From Streptomyces sp. TP-A0874 (GTDB lineage Bacteria > Actinomycetota > Actinomycetes > Streptomycetales > Streptomycetaceae), in the NCBI RefSeq assembly GCF_001748085.1, contig NZ_BBZK01000013.1:58083-122082 (forward strand): DNA of 64,000 bases, written 5' to 3'. Shown here in pieces: positions 50,850-59,015 of the stretch. The notes under the pieces were generated by a model, which did not search any database, was not told where the DNA came from, and saw only the letters and a list, made by a program, of their open reading frames with translations. Position numbers and translations under genes: made by a program. Every line of letters begins with the position of its first letter. Within the stretch, counting starts at the first letter, position 1.

Positions 50850-51254
50850 GCGGCCACTGTGGCGGCCAGCTCGGCAAGGCCCTGCGACAGAAACCGGGCG
50901 GTGTCGTGCGGTAGCCACTCCCCAGGATGCGGACGGCGCTCGAGATCCGGGTGAAACCGCGCAAGGTGATCTCAGAGCCTCCGCCTCCGCCTCCGTCTCC
51001 GCGTCCGTCTCCGCGTCCGCCGAGTTGCACCCAGTCGAGCACCCTCGCGTGCTCGGTACGTGCCCCGAGTACCGCCTCCAGCGCGAGCTCCGTCGGCGGG
51101 CCCCCACGTAGTCGAGCACCACGTCGACCTCTGCCCTGACCTCGGCGTACGCCGCCGCGGTCACCTCCGGGGCCGGAGCGAGGGGGACGATCGCGTCGGC
51201 GCCCTCGGACAGTAGCTCCTCCAAACGGGCACGGTTCCGCCCGGCACCGACCAC
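50850..51254 (-). pseudogene. Decayed zinc-type alcohol dehydrogenase/quinone oxidoreductase, C-terminal fragment
   Basis: Two reading frames together encode the C-terminal half of a medium-chain oxidoreductase: VVGAGRNRARLEELLSEGAD and DVVLDYVG in one frame, then GPPTELALEAVLGARTEHAR and ARVLDWVQLGG in the next. The break near 51110 is consistent with loss of one T from a TGG codon (DYVWGPP would be restored). The whole N-terminal part is missing: the fragment begins abruptly at ~51254, next to a TetR fragment. A region of CTCCGC/GTCCGT-type short repeats (50976-51020) interrupts the final segment. Confidence 0.65.
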
Positions 51255-51255
51255 C

Positions 51256-51405
51256 CGCCCGCGCCTCCCGCATCGTCAACCTGCCGTTCGACCTCTTCCG
51301 CCACGACATGCTGATGACGCCCGGGGCCCGGTGCCCGAGGAAACCATCGTCGAGATCGTGGACGAGGTCTGGCTGCCGCTGCTGAAACCGTCAGCGACGC
51401 GCTGA
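51256..51405 (+). pseudogene. Decayed TetR-family regulator, C-terminal fragment
   Basis: About 50 codons in two frames resemble the C-terminal end of a TetR protein: ASRIVNLPFDLFRHDMLMT, then, after a frameshift in a run of G/C near 51320, PVPEETIVEIVDEVWLPLL, ending at a TGA at 51403-51405. The N-terminal DNA-binding part is gone. It abuts the oxidoreductase fragment on the opposite strand, so the two genes were probably divergent and a deletion removed both 5' halves and the shared promoter. Confidence 0.5.
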
Positions 51406-51639
51406 TCTCTCCTTCCCGCCAAAGGTCAGCCGCGAGGTGCCGTCGGCCGGTGAGGGCGTCGGCCGACAAGCCCGCCCGGAGTGGAGTTGCCGAAACCCCC
51501 CTGGGAAAACCGCGGGAACGGCGTCCGGGTGCTGTGTGACAGCCCGTGGGAAAAGGAGGTGAGGCGTTGAACCGGCTGTGAAAAGCTGACCGGGCATGGG
51601 CTCTGCACCACGTCCCACAGCCTGCCGGAGGAGAGTCGG

Positions 51640-52260
51640 ATGTCCACGCCGCCGCGTCTGGTTCCGCTGCTGCGGCAGTTCGACTTCGCGCGCAAACGAC
51701 TTGCCGACCGGCTGACGGGCCCTGTCGTGGACAGCGGCAACGGCACGGACATCGAGGTCGGCTCCATGACCGACGAAGAGTACCTCTGGGAGCCGGTGCC
51801 CGACTGCTGGTCGGTCCGGCGAAGTACGGAGCGGCCGGGACCGCGTGCGAGGATCCTGGTCGGATCCGGCCGTTGGCGGCGAGACGCCTGGCCGGCCCCC
51901 CACCCCACCCCACCACCCTTCACCACGATCGCTTGGCGGCTGAGTCACCTCAGTGAACTTCTGGCCCTCCGTGCCGACCACACGGCCGGCAGCCGCAAGC
52001 TGACGCGGGACGACTACCGCAGCAGCGGAGACGCTGCCGGGGCCATCGCGGCCTTCGAGGCCGGAGCCACGGCGTGGCGGGCGGCCCTGCTCAGTGTGGA
52101 TGACAGTGACCTGGACACGATCGGGCACAGCGGCTACCCCCACGGCAGCGACCCCGAGGACCCGTTCATCGACGTCGTCTGGTGGGTCAACCAGGAACTG
52201 CTCCACCACGGAGCAGAGATCGCCCTGATACGCGACCTGTACCGCTCCCGGCAGCGCTGA
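51640..52260 (+). CDS. DinB-family protein
   Basis: A 206-residue helical protein of the DinB/YfiT fold. Typical segments are LVPLLRQFDFARKRLADRL, the central TTIAWRLSHLSELLALRADH with the metal-binding His, and WVNQELLHHGAEIALIRDL with the paired His residues. DinB-like proteins bind a divalent metal; many are thiol-dependent S-transferases or unknown enzymes. The ATG is at 51640; a Pro/His-rich loop (APHPTPPPF) is inserted before the second helix. Confidence 0.9.
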   Translation: MSTPPRLVPLLRQFDFARKRLADRLTGPVVDSGNGTDIEVGSMTDEEYLWEPVPDCWSVRRSTERPGPRARILVGSGRWRRDAWPAPHPTPPPFTTIAWRLSHLSELLALRADHTAGSRKLTRDDYRSSGDAAGAIAAFEAGATAWRAALLSVDDSDLDTIGHSGYPHGSDPEDPFIDVVWWVNQELLHHGAEIALIRDLYRSRQR

Positions 52261-52439
52261 CTACCCGGCGCCAGGGCAATCGGCGGAAGCCCACGGGTCG
52301 GCCGTCGGTCGCCCAGCGGGCAGTGCCGGGGCTCAGCGGCGCGGCGACCGGTGGGTGACGCCGGCGTCGCCCTGGGCGACACCTTCCGGACACGCAGCCC
52401 GGCGTCCGCCCCGACTACTGCTGTACGCGGCCGCGGTCG

Positions 52440-52898
52440 TCAGTGCCGCGATCCGGCCGGTGGATCGGCGAGAAGCCCGTGAAGCATCCCGGTGGCCTGG
52501 CCGACTTCGATGAGGTAACCGTCCGGGTCGCGTAGATAACACCGGATCTCGGCCTTGCGGTCGAGGGGTTCGGTGAGGAAGTCGGCCCCCTTGGCGGTGG
52601 CGTCGGCGTAGAAGGACTCGATGTCGGCCACCCGGACGTTGAGGAAGCCGGACACCATCTCGTCGGTTGTCGGCGGCGCCAGGGCGACGTTCGGTTTGTC
52701 CGGGGTCGGGCCACCTCCCGGGTTCATGATGATCCAGCTGTTGGCCACCTTCACGATGGCGGGGTTCTCCTCCAACACGATCTCCCCGCCGAAGATCTCG
52801 GCGTAGAAACGTCGTGACTTCTGGACATCGCGCACGGTCAGGAAATGGGTGAGAACGAGCCCCTGCTCAGGGGCTGGCAGATTCCCGTGGGTCGCCAT
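52440..52898 (-). CDS. VOC-family (glyoxalase/dioxygenase fold) protein
   Basis: The ATG at 52898 gives 152 residues with the vicinal-oxygen-chelate beta-alpha-beta-beta-beta repeat: LTHFLTVRDVQKSRRFYAEIFGG in blocks, VANSWIIMNPGGGPTPDKPN, FLNVRVADIESFYADATAKG and CYLRDPDGYLIEVGQA. The Glu of LIEVGQ and an N-terminal His match metal positions of the fold. It probably binds a divalent metal. No antibiotic-resistance or ring-cleavage context is seen. Confidence 0.9.
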   Translation of the reverse strand: MATHGNLPAPEQGLVLTHFLTVRDVQKSRRFYAEIFGGEIVLEENPAIVKVANSWIIMNPGGGPTPDKPNVALAPPTTDEMVSGFLNVRVADIESFYADATAKGADFLTEPLDRKAEIRCYLRDPDGYLIEVGQATGMLHGLLADPPAGSRH

Positions 52899-53389
52899 CG
52901 CCTTGGTCCTCTCAGGATGCTGGAGACTCGGCTGGATCGGACAGGGGTACGCCACGCCCGATCCACCCGAACCGGGTATCCACTCCCGGACCGGGATAGA
53001 CCTGTCCCGCCGCCACCGCCGCACGGACCGGTTCCCGACGTGTGCGAAACGCGGCGGACGACGGCCCCCGGACCAGGGTGGGGAGTGTTGCCGAGGCGGA
53101 CCTGGCGGGGCCGGGTTGCCGGTCGGCCGCAGAACGGTCAGCCTGAGGGAAGGAAGCCGGTCGGGGAGTTCCGCGGTGCAGCCGTACAGGTAGCAGACCC
53201 GAGGCATCTCCGTCGGCACTGCTCAACGATGTGTTGCCGCTGACGCCCCAAGGTGGAGCAGGCGGCGAGTCAGGATTCTCCGACTTCTGGCGGCGGCGCC
53301 GGGACGACTTCCGGTGGCGGGGCCGAGACACAGGCGGCCCACCTGCGCAACTCGGGAATGTCCACGGCGCTGACATAGGAGGCAGAGCG

Positions 53390-54331
53390 GTGACGAAACA
53401 GGCAGCGACGCTCTCAGCCTGGCCGCGTCTACTGGTGGCCGACTGGGCGGAAACCAGAGACACCCTGCACATGTGGACGCAGATCGTGGGCAAGGTACGG
53501 CTCTCACACGCCCCGCTGGTCAATCACTGGTGGCAGGTCACGCTGTATGTCAGCCCACGTGGACTGACCACGTCCGCCATTCCGTACCGGTCCGGATCCT
53601 TCGATATCGAGTTCGATTTCGTTGATCACGAACTGAACATCCGCGACAGCGGAGGAAGCACCAGCCGAGTGGGTCTGGAGCCAAAGTCGGTGGCCCAGTT
53701 CTACGACGAGACGATGCACGCCCTACACGACTTGGGCATCGAAGCGCCGATCCAGCCCCATCCGAACGAGGTCGAGCCGGCGATCCCGTTCGCCGAGGAC
53801 CACACACATACCTCCTACGACCCTGCTGCCGCCAGCCTGTTCTGGCGCCAACTCCTGCAGGCCGATCGCGTCATGAGCGAGTTCCGGGCACGCTTCATGG
53901 GCAAGGTCAGCCCGGTGCACTTCTTCTGGGGGTCCATGGACCTGGCCTGCACGAGGTTCTCCGGACGTTCTGCTCCACAGCACCCGGGCGGTGCACCGAA
54001 CTGCCCGGACCGGGTGATGGTGGAGGGCTACTCACGGGAGTTGAGTAGCTGCGGGTTCTGGCCGGGAGGCGGCGAGGAGGGGGCGTTCTACGCCTACGCG
54101 TATCCCGAACCGAAGGGCTTTTCCGAACACCCGATCGGGCCGGCAGGCGCCTTCTACAGCAGGGAGAACGGGCAGTTCCTGCTGCCCTACGAGGCGGTGC
54201 GCACCGCCGACGATCCTGACCTGAGACTCATGGAGTTTCTGCAGACCACCTACGAAGCGGCGGCTGAACGGGGTGGCTGGGACCGGAACATGCTGGAGGA
54301 CGACCCGCACCGGTGGGACGACGTCCGATAA
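53390..54331 (+). CDS. DUF5996 family protein
   Basis: A GTG at 53390 after TAGGAGGCAGAGCG gives 313 residues. The sequence (VADWAETRDTLHMWTQIVGKVRL, in blocks, and VNHWWQVTLYVSPRGLTT, then FDIEFDFVDHELNIRDSGG) is characteristic of the DUF5996 family, which is widespread in actinobacteria. There is no signal peptide or membrane segment. Conserved Trp, His and Glu residues (FFWGSMDLACTRFSGR; HPGGAPNCPDRVM) suggest an enzyme of unknown reaction. Confidence 0.85.
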   Translation: MTKQAATLSAWPRLLVADWAETRDTLHMWTQIVGKVRLSHAPLVNHWWQVTLYVSPRGLTTSAIPYRSGSFDIEFDFVDHELNIRDSGGSTSRVGLEPKSVAQFYDETMHALHDLGIEAPIQPHPNEVEPAIPFAEDHTHTSYDPAAASLFWRQLLQADRVMSEFRARFMGKVSPVHFFWGSMDLACTRFSGRSAPQHPGGAPNCPDRVMVEGYSRELSSCGFWPGGGEEGAFYAYAYPEPKGFSEHPIGPAGAFYSRENGQFLLPYEAVRTADDPDLRLMEFLQTTYEAAAERGGWDRNMLEDDPHRWDDVR

Positions 54332-54393
54332 CGTCCCGGGTCCAAGGCGCACGCGCTGTGACGCGGCGGCTGGGGGCGGTGGGCTCCCGTTGG

Positions 54394-54431
54394 CCTCTCG
54401 CCAGCCGGCGTACCCGCGGGCTGGCGAGAGG
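54394..54431. terminator. Hairpin terminator between convergent genes
   Basis: CCTCTCGCCAGCC (54394-54406) pairs with GGCTGGCGAGAGG (54419-54431) over 12 bases, then a run of G residues. It serves the DUF5996 gene and the convergent ricin-like gene. Confidence 0.75.
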
Positions 54432-54472
54432 GGGGGGAGCGGCCTACTGAGGCTGCCGCACTTCTCGCTTCC

Positions 54473-55048
54473 TCACGCGGGGTTGATCTTCCACATCTGG
54501 ACGGTCGAGGGTGTGCCACCCCACTGACGGGTCACGTTCACATAGGTGTCGGCAGCGGGCAGCCCGCGGTAGGGGCCGAGCGCGTAGTCGGTGTCGTTGA
54601 CCGGGACGATGGTGTGCACGTAGGAGCGGCTGCTGGTCTCAGAGATCCACCAGGCCTGGCGGGAGTCGCTGCTGTTGCAGCGCCTGACCCACACCGCCCC
54701 CTCCCCACTGCTGTTCGGAGCCTTCTCGTTGCTGAGACAGAACCGCGGATTGCTGCCGTACGGCTCGCTGGGGGAGATGCTGTAGCTGCCGTCTCCTCGG
54801 GGAGAGAGGCGCCAGACGCTGCCTGCGCCGTTGTTGGCCATTGGATCCCTGTCCCAGATCTGTACACGCTGTCCCTCGGCGACAGTCTGGAAGTCGGTGG
54901 ACAGGTACCAATTGCTGGCGTAGCCGCTGATGATCACGTCTTGGCCCACCGGGACGGCGGCGTAGGCGGGCGAGAGAGACAGGCCGGCGGTGGTGAGCGC
55001 GGCCAGCACGGCAGTCAGCAGGACCCGGAGGGTTCCCCGGAACGGCAT
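54473..55048 (-). CDS. Secreted ricin-type (beta-trefoil) lectin-like protein
   Basis: A 191-residue preprotein. The signal peptide ends near LSPAYA. The mature part has repeats typical of a ricin-B beta-trefoil: NWYLSTDFQTVAEGQRVQIW, WRLSPRGDGSYSI, FCLSNEKAPNSSGEGAVWVR and RQAWWISETSSRSYV; QxW-like features (RQAWWI, VQMWKI) support it. Two Cys (RFCLSN, RRCNSS) may pair. It may bind carbohydrate; no catalytic domain is attached. Confidence 0.78.
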   Translation of the reverse strand: MPFRGTLRVLLTAVLAALTTAGLSLSPAYAAVPVGQDVIISGYASNWYLSTDFQTVAEGQRVQIWDRDPMANNGAGSVWRLSPRGDGSYSISPSEPYGSNPRFCLSNEKAPNSSGEGAVWVRRCNSSDSRQAWWISETSSRSYVHTIVPVNDTDYALGPYRGLPAADTYVNVTRQWGGTPSTVQMWKINPA

Positions 55049-55941
55049 ACTGTTGTTCCTTTCCGTAGTGGATCAGTAGCTCTCTGCTACTGAACGACCA
55101 GGTCAGTCTGACCTACTGCCTGACTGTCCGGTGAGGGCGTGGCGGTGGTGGTGGATGCATGCCGACCGGACGTTCGCGCGCCGCGGCGCATATCCGGTAT
55201 GACCACTCCCTCCTGTCGGGTGAAGGGCCTCAAAGCGAGAGTCGTAGCCAGCGGTCTCGTCGGCGTTCTCATGGGGAGTGATGTGGTTCGCGTTCCGGGC
55301 GGGGAAATAGTTAGAGGAAAAGACTTCCTTGAGGTGGAGCGGGATTGTGTAAGGCGCCGAGGGGGGGGCGATTTCTGGGCGGATCGCGATGCCCGTCCAC
55401 CTGGCCTGGCGGCGCTTTCTGTGTGTCCTTTTCGAGTTTCACCACGGCCTGATAGGTACAGATTTTAGAGTCTTTCTATCAAATTTCCGGTTTGCCTCCT
55501 TAGATATCGTTTGGTGGAGGGCAGGCGTTTTGTCGTTAGGGGTGATTTATTCCTTTTGGGTGGGTGCGGTAGAGGCTCTTCGGCGGTGAGGTCGCAGTTG
55601 CGATGGGTGAACGAAGGAGTGCAAACGAGGGGGTGAATGTTTGGAATTGAGAGGTATGGGGCGTTTTGCTGGGTGGTGGTTGTGGGGTGGTTGGTGCGTT
55701 TACGGAGGCGGCGGTTGGGTGTGGCGAAAGATTGCAAGGGGTCGTGGTTGGCGCGGGGAGCTGTTAATGTGCGATGGGTTTGCGGGCCCAAACAGGCCTG
55801 CGTTGGATTGGCTGGCTCCCCCGATGAGGCTGTGGGGGGCTTGGAGTCTCCGGCTGATCCGGGGCGCGTTGGTCGCCCTTTCCGGCTGTTATGCCGGATT
55901 TTTTGCTGGGTGAGGCTCCATGAGGTGATGGAGGTGCGTAC
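55049..55941 (+). other. Long AT-richer leader/intergenic region ahead of symporter gene
   Basis: No convincing gene is seen in 893 bp. The plus strand is G/T-rich and the region is clearly AT-richer than the rest of the window, unlike native Streptomyces intergenic DNA. Near its 3' end is a hairpin plus U-tract (55881-55904), only 38 bases before the symporter GTG. Upstream, ATCCGG (55857-55862) and TCCGGC (55849-55854) can pair with parts of the terminator stem, giving mutually exclusive structures. This is the layout of a transcription attenuator or riboswitch. Confidence 0.45.
55881..55904 (+). terminator. Intrinsic terminator inside the symporter leader (candidate attenuator)
   Basis: TCCGGC (55881-55886) pairs with GCCGGA (55893-55898) around TGTTAT, followed by six T residues (55899-55904). 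U-tract terminators are unusual in Streptomyces. Its position just upstream of the symporter start suggests regulated read-through. Alternative pairing partners for both arms lie within 40 bases upstream. Confidence 0.6.
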
Positions 55942-57681
55942 GTGGCCGGGGTGGAAGCGGCGAAGTTCAGTGCCGTGGTGGTGCTGGCTTTGTTGGTCTT
56001 CTTCTATGGTGGAACGTTCCTGATTTCGACGCGAATCGGGAGGAAAGACGAGAACGCTGACGCCTATATGACCGGTGGGAACAACATCGGTTTCGGAATC
56101 TCCGCCGCCAGTATGACGGCGACGTGGATCTGGGCGTCTTCGATGTACGCGTCCGCGACGTCGGGTTACGCCTACGGCATATCAGGGCCGATCCATTACG
56201 GGCTATGGGGCGCCCTGATGATTCTGTTCATCTATCCTTTCGGGAGGCGTATTCGCTCCATTGCCCCGAAAGCGCATACTCTGGCTGAGGTCATGTATGC
56301 CCGGCATGGTCGTTCCAGTCAGCTGATGCTCGCTGGTTCGAATATCGTCGGCAGCCTCATCAGTTTGATGTCGAACTTCATCGCTGGTGGTGTGCTGATT
56401 TCGCTGCTGTCGCCGTTCAACTTTATTCAGGGCGTTTTCGCGGTGGCGGCGGGCGTTTTGCTCTATACCTTGTGGTCTGGTTTCCGGGCTTCGGTGCTGA
56501 CGGACTTCGTCCAGGTCGTGGCGATGCTCGGCGCGGTCGCTGTGGTCGTTCCCTTCATCTTCTTCGCATCGGGTTTCCCTGCCGCGTTCGAGAGCGGAGC
56601 AGCGAACCTGACCCCGCAGCAGGGCAACTTCTTCTCCAGTGATGCGTTCATGCGGCAGGGCGCCCCCTACATTGCCGCAGTGCTGGCTTACGCCATCGGT
56701 AACCAGACGATCGCGCAGCGGTTGTTCGCGGTGAAGCCCACCCTGATCAAGCCCACGTTCATCACCGCGACCGTGGGCTACGGTGCGATGGTGATCGGTG
56801 TGGGCATGCTCGGTGTGCTCGCTCTGTACCTGGGCTTCGAGCCGTCCGGTGGTGATTTGAACAACCTCATCCCGGAGATGGCCGCGTCCTATCTGCCGCC
56901 GGTCTTGCTGGCAGTGTTCTTCATTATGATCGTCGGGGCGCTGTCCTCTACGGCCGACTCCGACCTCGCGGCTCTCTCGTCGATCATGATGGCCGATGTC
57001 TACGGGCAGAACGTTGCGGGTAAGGAAAATGCCAACCCCAAGACGATGCTGCTCGTCGGACGTATCACCATGGTGTTGGCTACCGCGGCAGCGGTGGCTT
57101 TCGCGAGTCTGCAATTGAACATTCTGGACTTGCTCGTGTTCGTGGGCGCGTTGTGGGGTGCCCTCGTGTTCCCGGTGCTGGCCAGTTTCTATTGGGACAA
57201 GGTCACCAACAAGGCGTTCACCACCTCGGTGATCGCGGCGCTCGCGATGTTCCTTCCGGTGCGTTTCGGCTGGATTCCCACGGACGGTGTCTTCGGGATC
57301 GTCGTTGATGTGTTGTCCGTCGTCGGTATCGGCGTTGTCATCGGGTTGATGGTGTTCGGCTTCCTGGGAGGCAGGCCGGCGAAGATCGCGGGCGTGCTGG
57401 CAGTCGTGGTTTCCGCGCCGTTCGCCATCGGTTCTCTGCACGAGTACGCGACGCTCTGCGGCTCTCTCGTCGCCTACGCGGTGAGCACCGTCGTGTGCTG
57501 GGCGATGTCTGCTGGACAGGAGGGGCGCTTCGACTTCGCCCTCCTCGCTCAGCGGACGGGTGACTTCGATGACGGGGCAACCGCCGTGCAGGTGTCCGTG
57601 GAGGCCGACAGTGGGGCGCAGGTCCCACGACAGGCCTCCGACCCTGACGGTGAACCCGAGCCCGCCGCAAGCCCTAAGTGA
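55942..57681 (+). CDS. Sodium:solute symporter (SSS family), Dur3-like
   Basis: A GTG start; 579 residues with about 13-15 transmembrane segments. The TMGG-type cytoplasmic loop (DENADAYMTGGNNIGFG), ATWIWASSMYASATSGYAYG and PKAHTLAEVMYARHG recall the Dur3/urea-active-transporter branch of SSS; YFxD/E-type Na+ site residues fall in later helices (IVGALSSTADSDLAALS). The C-terminus is hydrophilic. A 43-residue membrane protein follows 16 bp later. Codon use is less GC-biased than in neighbours, consistent with transfer. Substrate: urea, guanidine, polyamine or a carboxylate; not resolved. Confidence 0.88.
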   Translation: MAGVEAAKFSAVVVLALLVFFYGGTFLISTRIGRKDENADAYMTGGNNIGFGISAASMTATWIWASSMYASATSGYAYGISGPIHYGLWGALMILFIYPFGRRIRSIAPKAHTLAEVMYARHGRSSQLMLAGSNIVGSLISLMSNFIAGGVLISLLSPFNFIQGVFAVAAGVLLYTLWSGFRASVLTDFVQVVAMLGAVAVVVPFIFFASGFPAAFESGAANLTPQQGNFFSSDAFMRQGAPYIAAVLAYAIGNQTIAQRLFAVKPTLIKPTFITATVGYGAMVIGVGMLGVLALYLGFEPSGGDLNNLIPEMAASYLPPVLLAVFFIMIVGALSSTADSDLAALSSIMMADVYGQNVAGKENANPKTMLLVGRITMVLATAAAVAFASLQLNILDLLVFVGALWGALVFPVLASFYWDKVTNKAFTTSVIAALAMFLPVRFGWIPTDGVFGIVVDVLSVVGIGVVIGLMVFGFLGGRPAKIAGVLAVVVSAPFAIGSLHEYATLCGSLVAYAVSTVVCWAMSAGQEGRFDFALLAQRTGDFDDGATAVQVSVEADSGAQVPRQASDPDGEPEPAASPK

Positions 57682-57697
57682 ACGATCAGGAGGGACG

Positions 57698-57829
57698 ATG
57701 AGCACCTTCGTGCTGAGCGTATACGTGCTGATGTGGCCGGTCATCGTAGCCGGTGTCCTGTTTGTGATCTCTCGCGGTTTCTTCCGTGAGTGGTCCGAGG
57801 CCCGGCGCAACGGACAGGGCATGGTCTGA
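57698..57829 (+). CDS. Small transporter-associated membrane protein (symporter small subunit)
   Basis: A 43-residue protein with an ATG preceded by CAGGAGGGACG. It has a single transmembrane helix (VYVLMWPVIVAGVLFVISRG) and a short basic/acidic tail (FFREWSEARRNGQGMV). Very similar layouts are annotated as 'putative transporter small subunit' next to SSS genes in actinobacteria; analogous small subunits (MetS) support NSS transporters in corynebacteria. It lies 16 bp after the symporter gene and is surely co-transcribed. Confidence 0.8.
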   Translation: MSTFVLSVYVLMWPVIVAGVLFVISRGFFREWSEARRNGQGMV

Positions 57830-57916
57830 GCGGAGGCCGGCGGCCACACCGACTTGTGGCTCGACGCGGGCATACCAGCTCGCGCACCGCTGCCTGTCGG
57901 TAGCCGTCAGCACTCT

Positions 57917-57956
57917 CGTCTTTGCCCCCGCCCTCTTGTGGGCGGGGGCAAAGACG
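57917..57956. terminator. 17-bp perfect hairpin terminator after symporter operon
   Basis: CGTCTTTGCCCCCGCCC (57917-57933) pairs perfectly with 57940-57956 over a six-base loop. It ends the symporter/small-subunit operon; the outer pairs are A/T-rich, so the stem looks U-tract-like on both strands. The remaining ~180 bp to the IS contain no gene. Confidence 0.82.
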
Positions 57957-58146
57957 TTGAGGAAGCGTCCTGACGCTCGGAGGGGGACTTGTTGGTGCAC
58001 GGGGCGACGGCTGGCCTGGTGGATTGCTGGCTGGTTGAGAGGCCGGGTGAGCGGTTTACGCGGGGGCCAGGCTGTGTGAGCTGGGGTTGTGTTGTTTGCG
58101 CTGAGGGGGCAGGACTCGTTGTAGATATCGGTAGCGCTTAGAACTC

Positions 58147-58716
58147 CTATCGGAATGACTTCAGGCGTCGCCAGCAGATGAGTGCGCATCCGAGGGTGAG
58201 GAAGGCTTCGTGGATGTCGTCGCGGATCTCCCAGCGGATGCGCAGGCGGCGGAACCAGTGCAGGTGGGCGAACGCGCGTTCCGCGACCCAGCGTTGGGTG
58301 CCGAGTCCGGAGCCGTGCTCAGTGCTGCGGCGGGCGATCTGCGGCTTCACACCGAGGTCCCAGACCAGTCGGCGGTACTTGTCGTGGTCGTACCCGGGGT
58401 CGGCCAGCACCACGTCTGGTCGATGGCGCGGCCGGCCGCGCTTGCCCCGTACCGGCGGAACTGCCTGGAGGAGCGGGATCAGCTGGGTCACGTCATTGCG
58501 GTTGCCGCCGGTGAGGGTGGCGGCGAGAGGGATGCCCGTGGCGTCGGTGATCAGATGATGTTTGCTGCCAGTTCTGCCCCGGTCGACGGGGCTTCGTCCG
58601 GTCTTGGTTCCCCCTTTAACGCCCTGATGTGGGAGCCGTCGACCGCCGCCCGGGAGAAGTCCAGAGCATTCACGCCACGCAGCTTCGCAAGGAGCACCTC
58701 GTGCAGTCGGGGCCAC
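58147..58716 (-). CDS. IS5-family transposase, orfB (catalytic part)
   Basis: A 189-residue downstream frame, read by frameshift from orfA. It carries the rest of the DDE domain: VLADPGYDHDKYRRL (second Asp) and QRWVAERAFAHLHWFRRLR (Glu with the YREK-like signature), after GSKHHLITDATGIPLAATLTGG. The start codon of this frame is unlikely to be used independently. Translation continues from orfA through the slippery site at 58611-58617. Confidence 0.88.
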   Translation of the reverse strand: MAPTARGAPCEAAWRECSGLLPGGGRRLPHQGVKGGTKTGRSPVDRGRTGSKHHLITDATGIPLAATLTGGNRNDVTQLIPLLQAVPPVRGKRGRPRHRPDVVLADPGYDHDKYRRLVWDLGVKPQIARRSTEHGSGLGTQRWVAERAFAHLHWFRRLRIRWEIRDDIHEAFLTLGCALICWRRLKSFR

Positions 58717-59015
58717 ACCCCGGCTTCAGTCCACTCGGCCAACCGCCGCCAACAGGTCATGCCCGAGCCGAAGCCGAGTTCCTGCGGCAGGTGTTCCCAG
58801 GCGATCCCGGTATGCAGCACGAACAGGATGCCCTGGAACACCAGCCGGTCCGGATGCCGCTTCCGCCCGGGATGCCGGGCCCGACGCTCGACCTTCGGGA
58901 GCAGAGGTTCGCTCACCGCCCACAACTCGTCATCGCCGTCCCACGGCTTCGGCCGAGCCACCCCACACCCCCGGATCAACAGTCCCCGGAGTGATCCAAC
59001 CACCTCGAAGATCAT
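58551..59015 (-). CDS. IS5-family transposase, orfA
   Basis: The 154-residue upstream frame starts with ATG at 59015, inside the inverted repeat. It has the N-terminal DUF4096-like domain (WAVSEPLLPKVERRARHPGRK, split: the Trp-rich DELWAVSEPLLP and DRLVFQGILFVLHTGIAWEH) and the first catalytic Asp in AAVDGSHIRALKG. At the overlap with orfB the minus strand reads A_AAG_GGG in this frame (58617-58611), a canonical -1 slippery heptamer. A fused OrfAB transposase would be made by programmed frameshifting. Confidence 0.85.
   Translation of the reverse strand: MIFEVVGSLRGLLIRGCGVARPKPWDGDDELWAVSEPLLPKVERRARHPGRKRHPDRLVFQGILFVLHTGIAWEHLPQELGFGSGMTCWRRLAEWTEAGVWPRLHEVLLAKLRGVNALDFSRAAVDGSHIRALKGEPRPDEAPSTGAELAANII

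Noticed and set aside
55465..55791. A 108-codon minus-strand open frame in the AT-richer leader.
   Set aside because: Basic, Thr/Pro-rich translation with no domain, and no ribosome-binding site; probably chance in G/T-biased sequence.
55741..55830. Partial resemblance of GGTCGTGGTTGGCG and downstream GGGGAGC to the ZTP (pfl) riboswitch core.
   Set aside because: Two mismatches in the most conserved block and no matching 3' CCGCCUGGGCA-type segment; the nearby GGCCTGCG is too different. Kept only as an unidentified leader.
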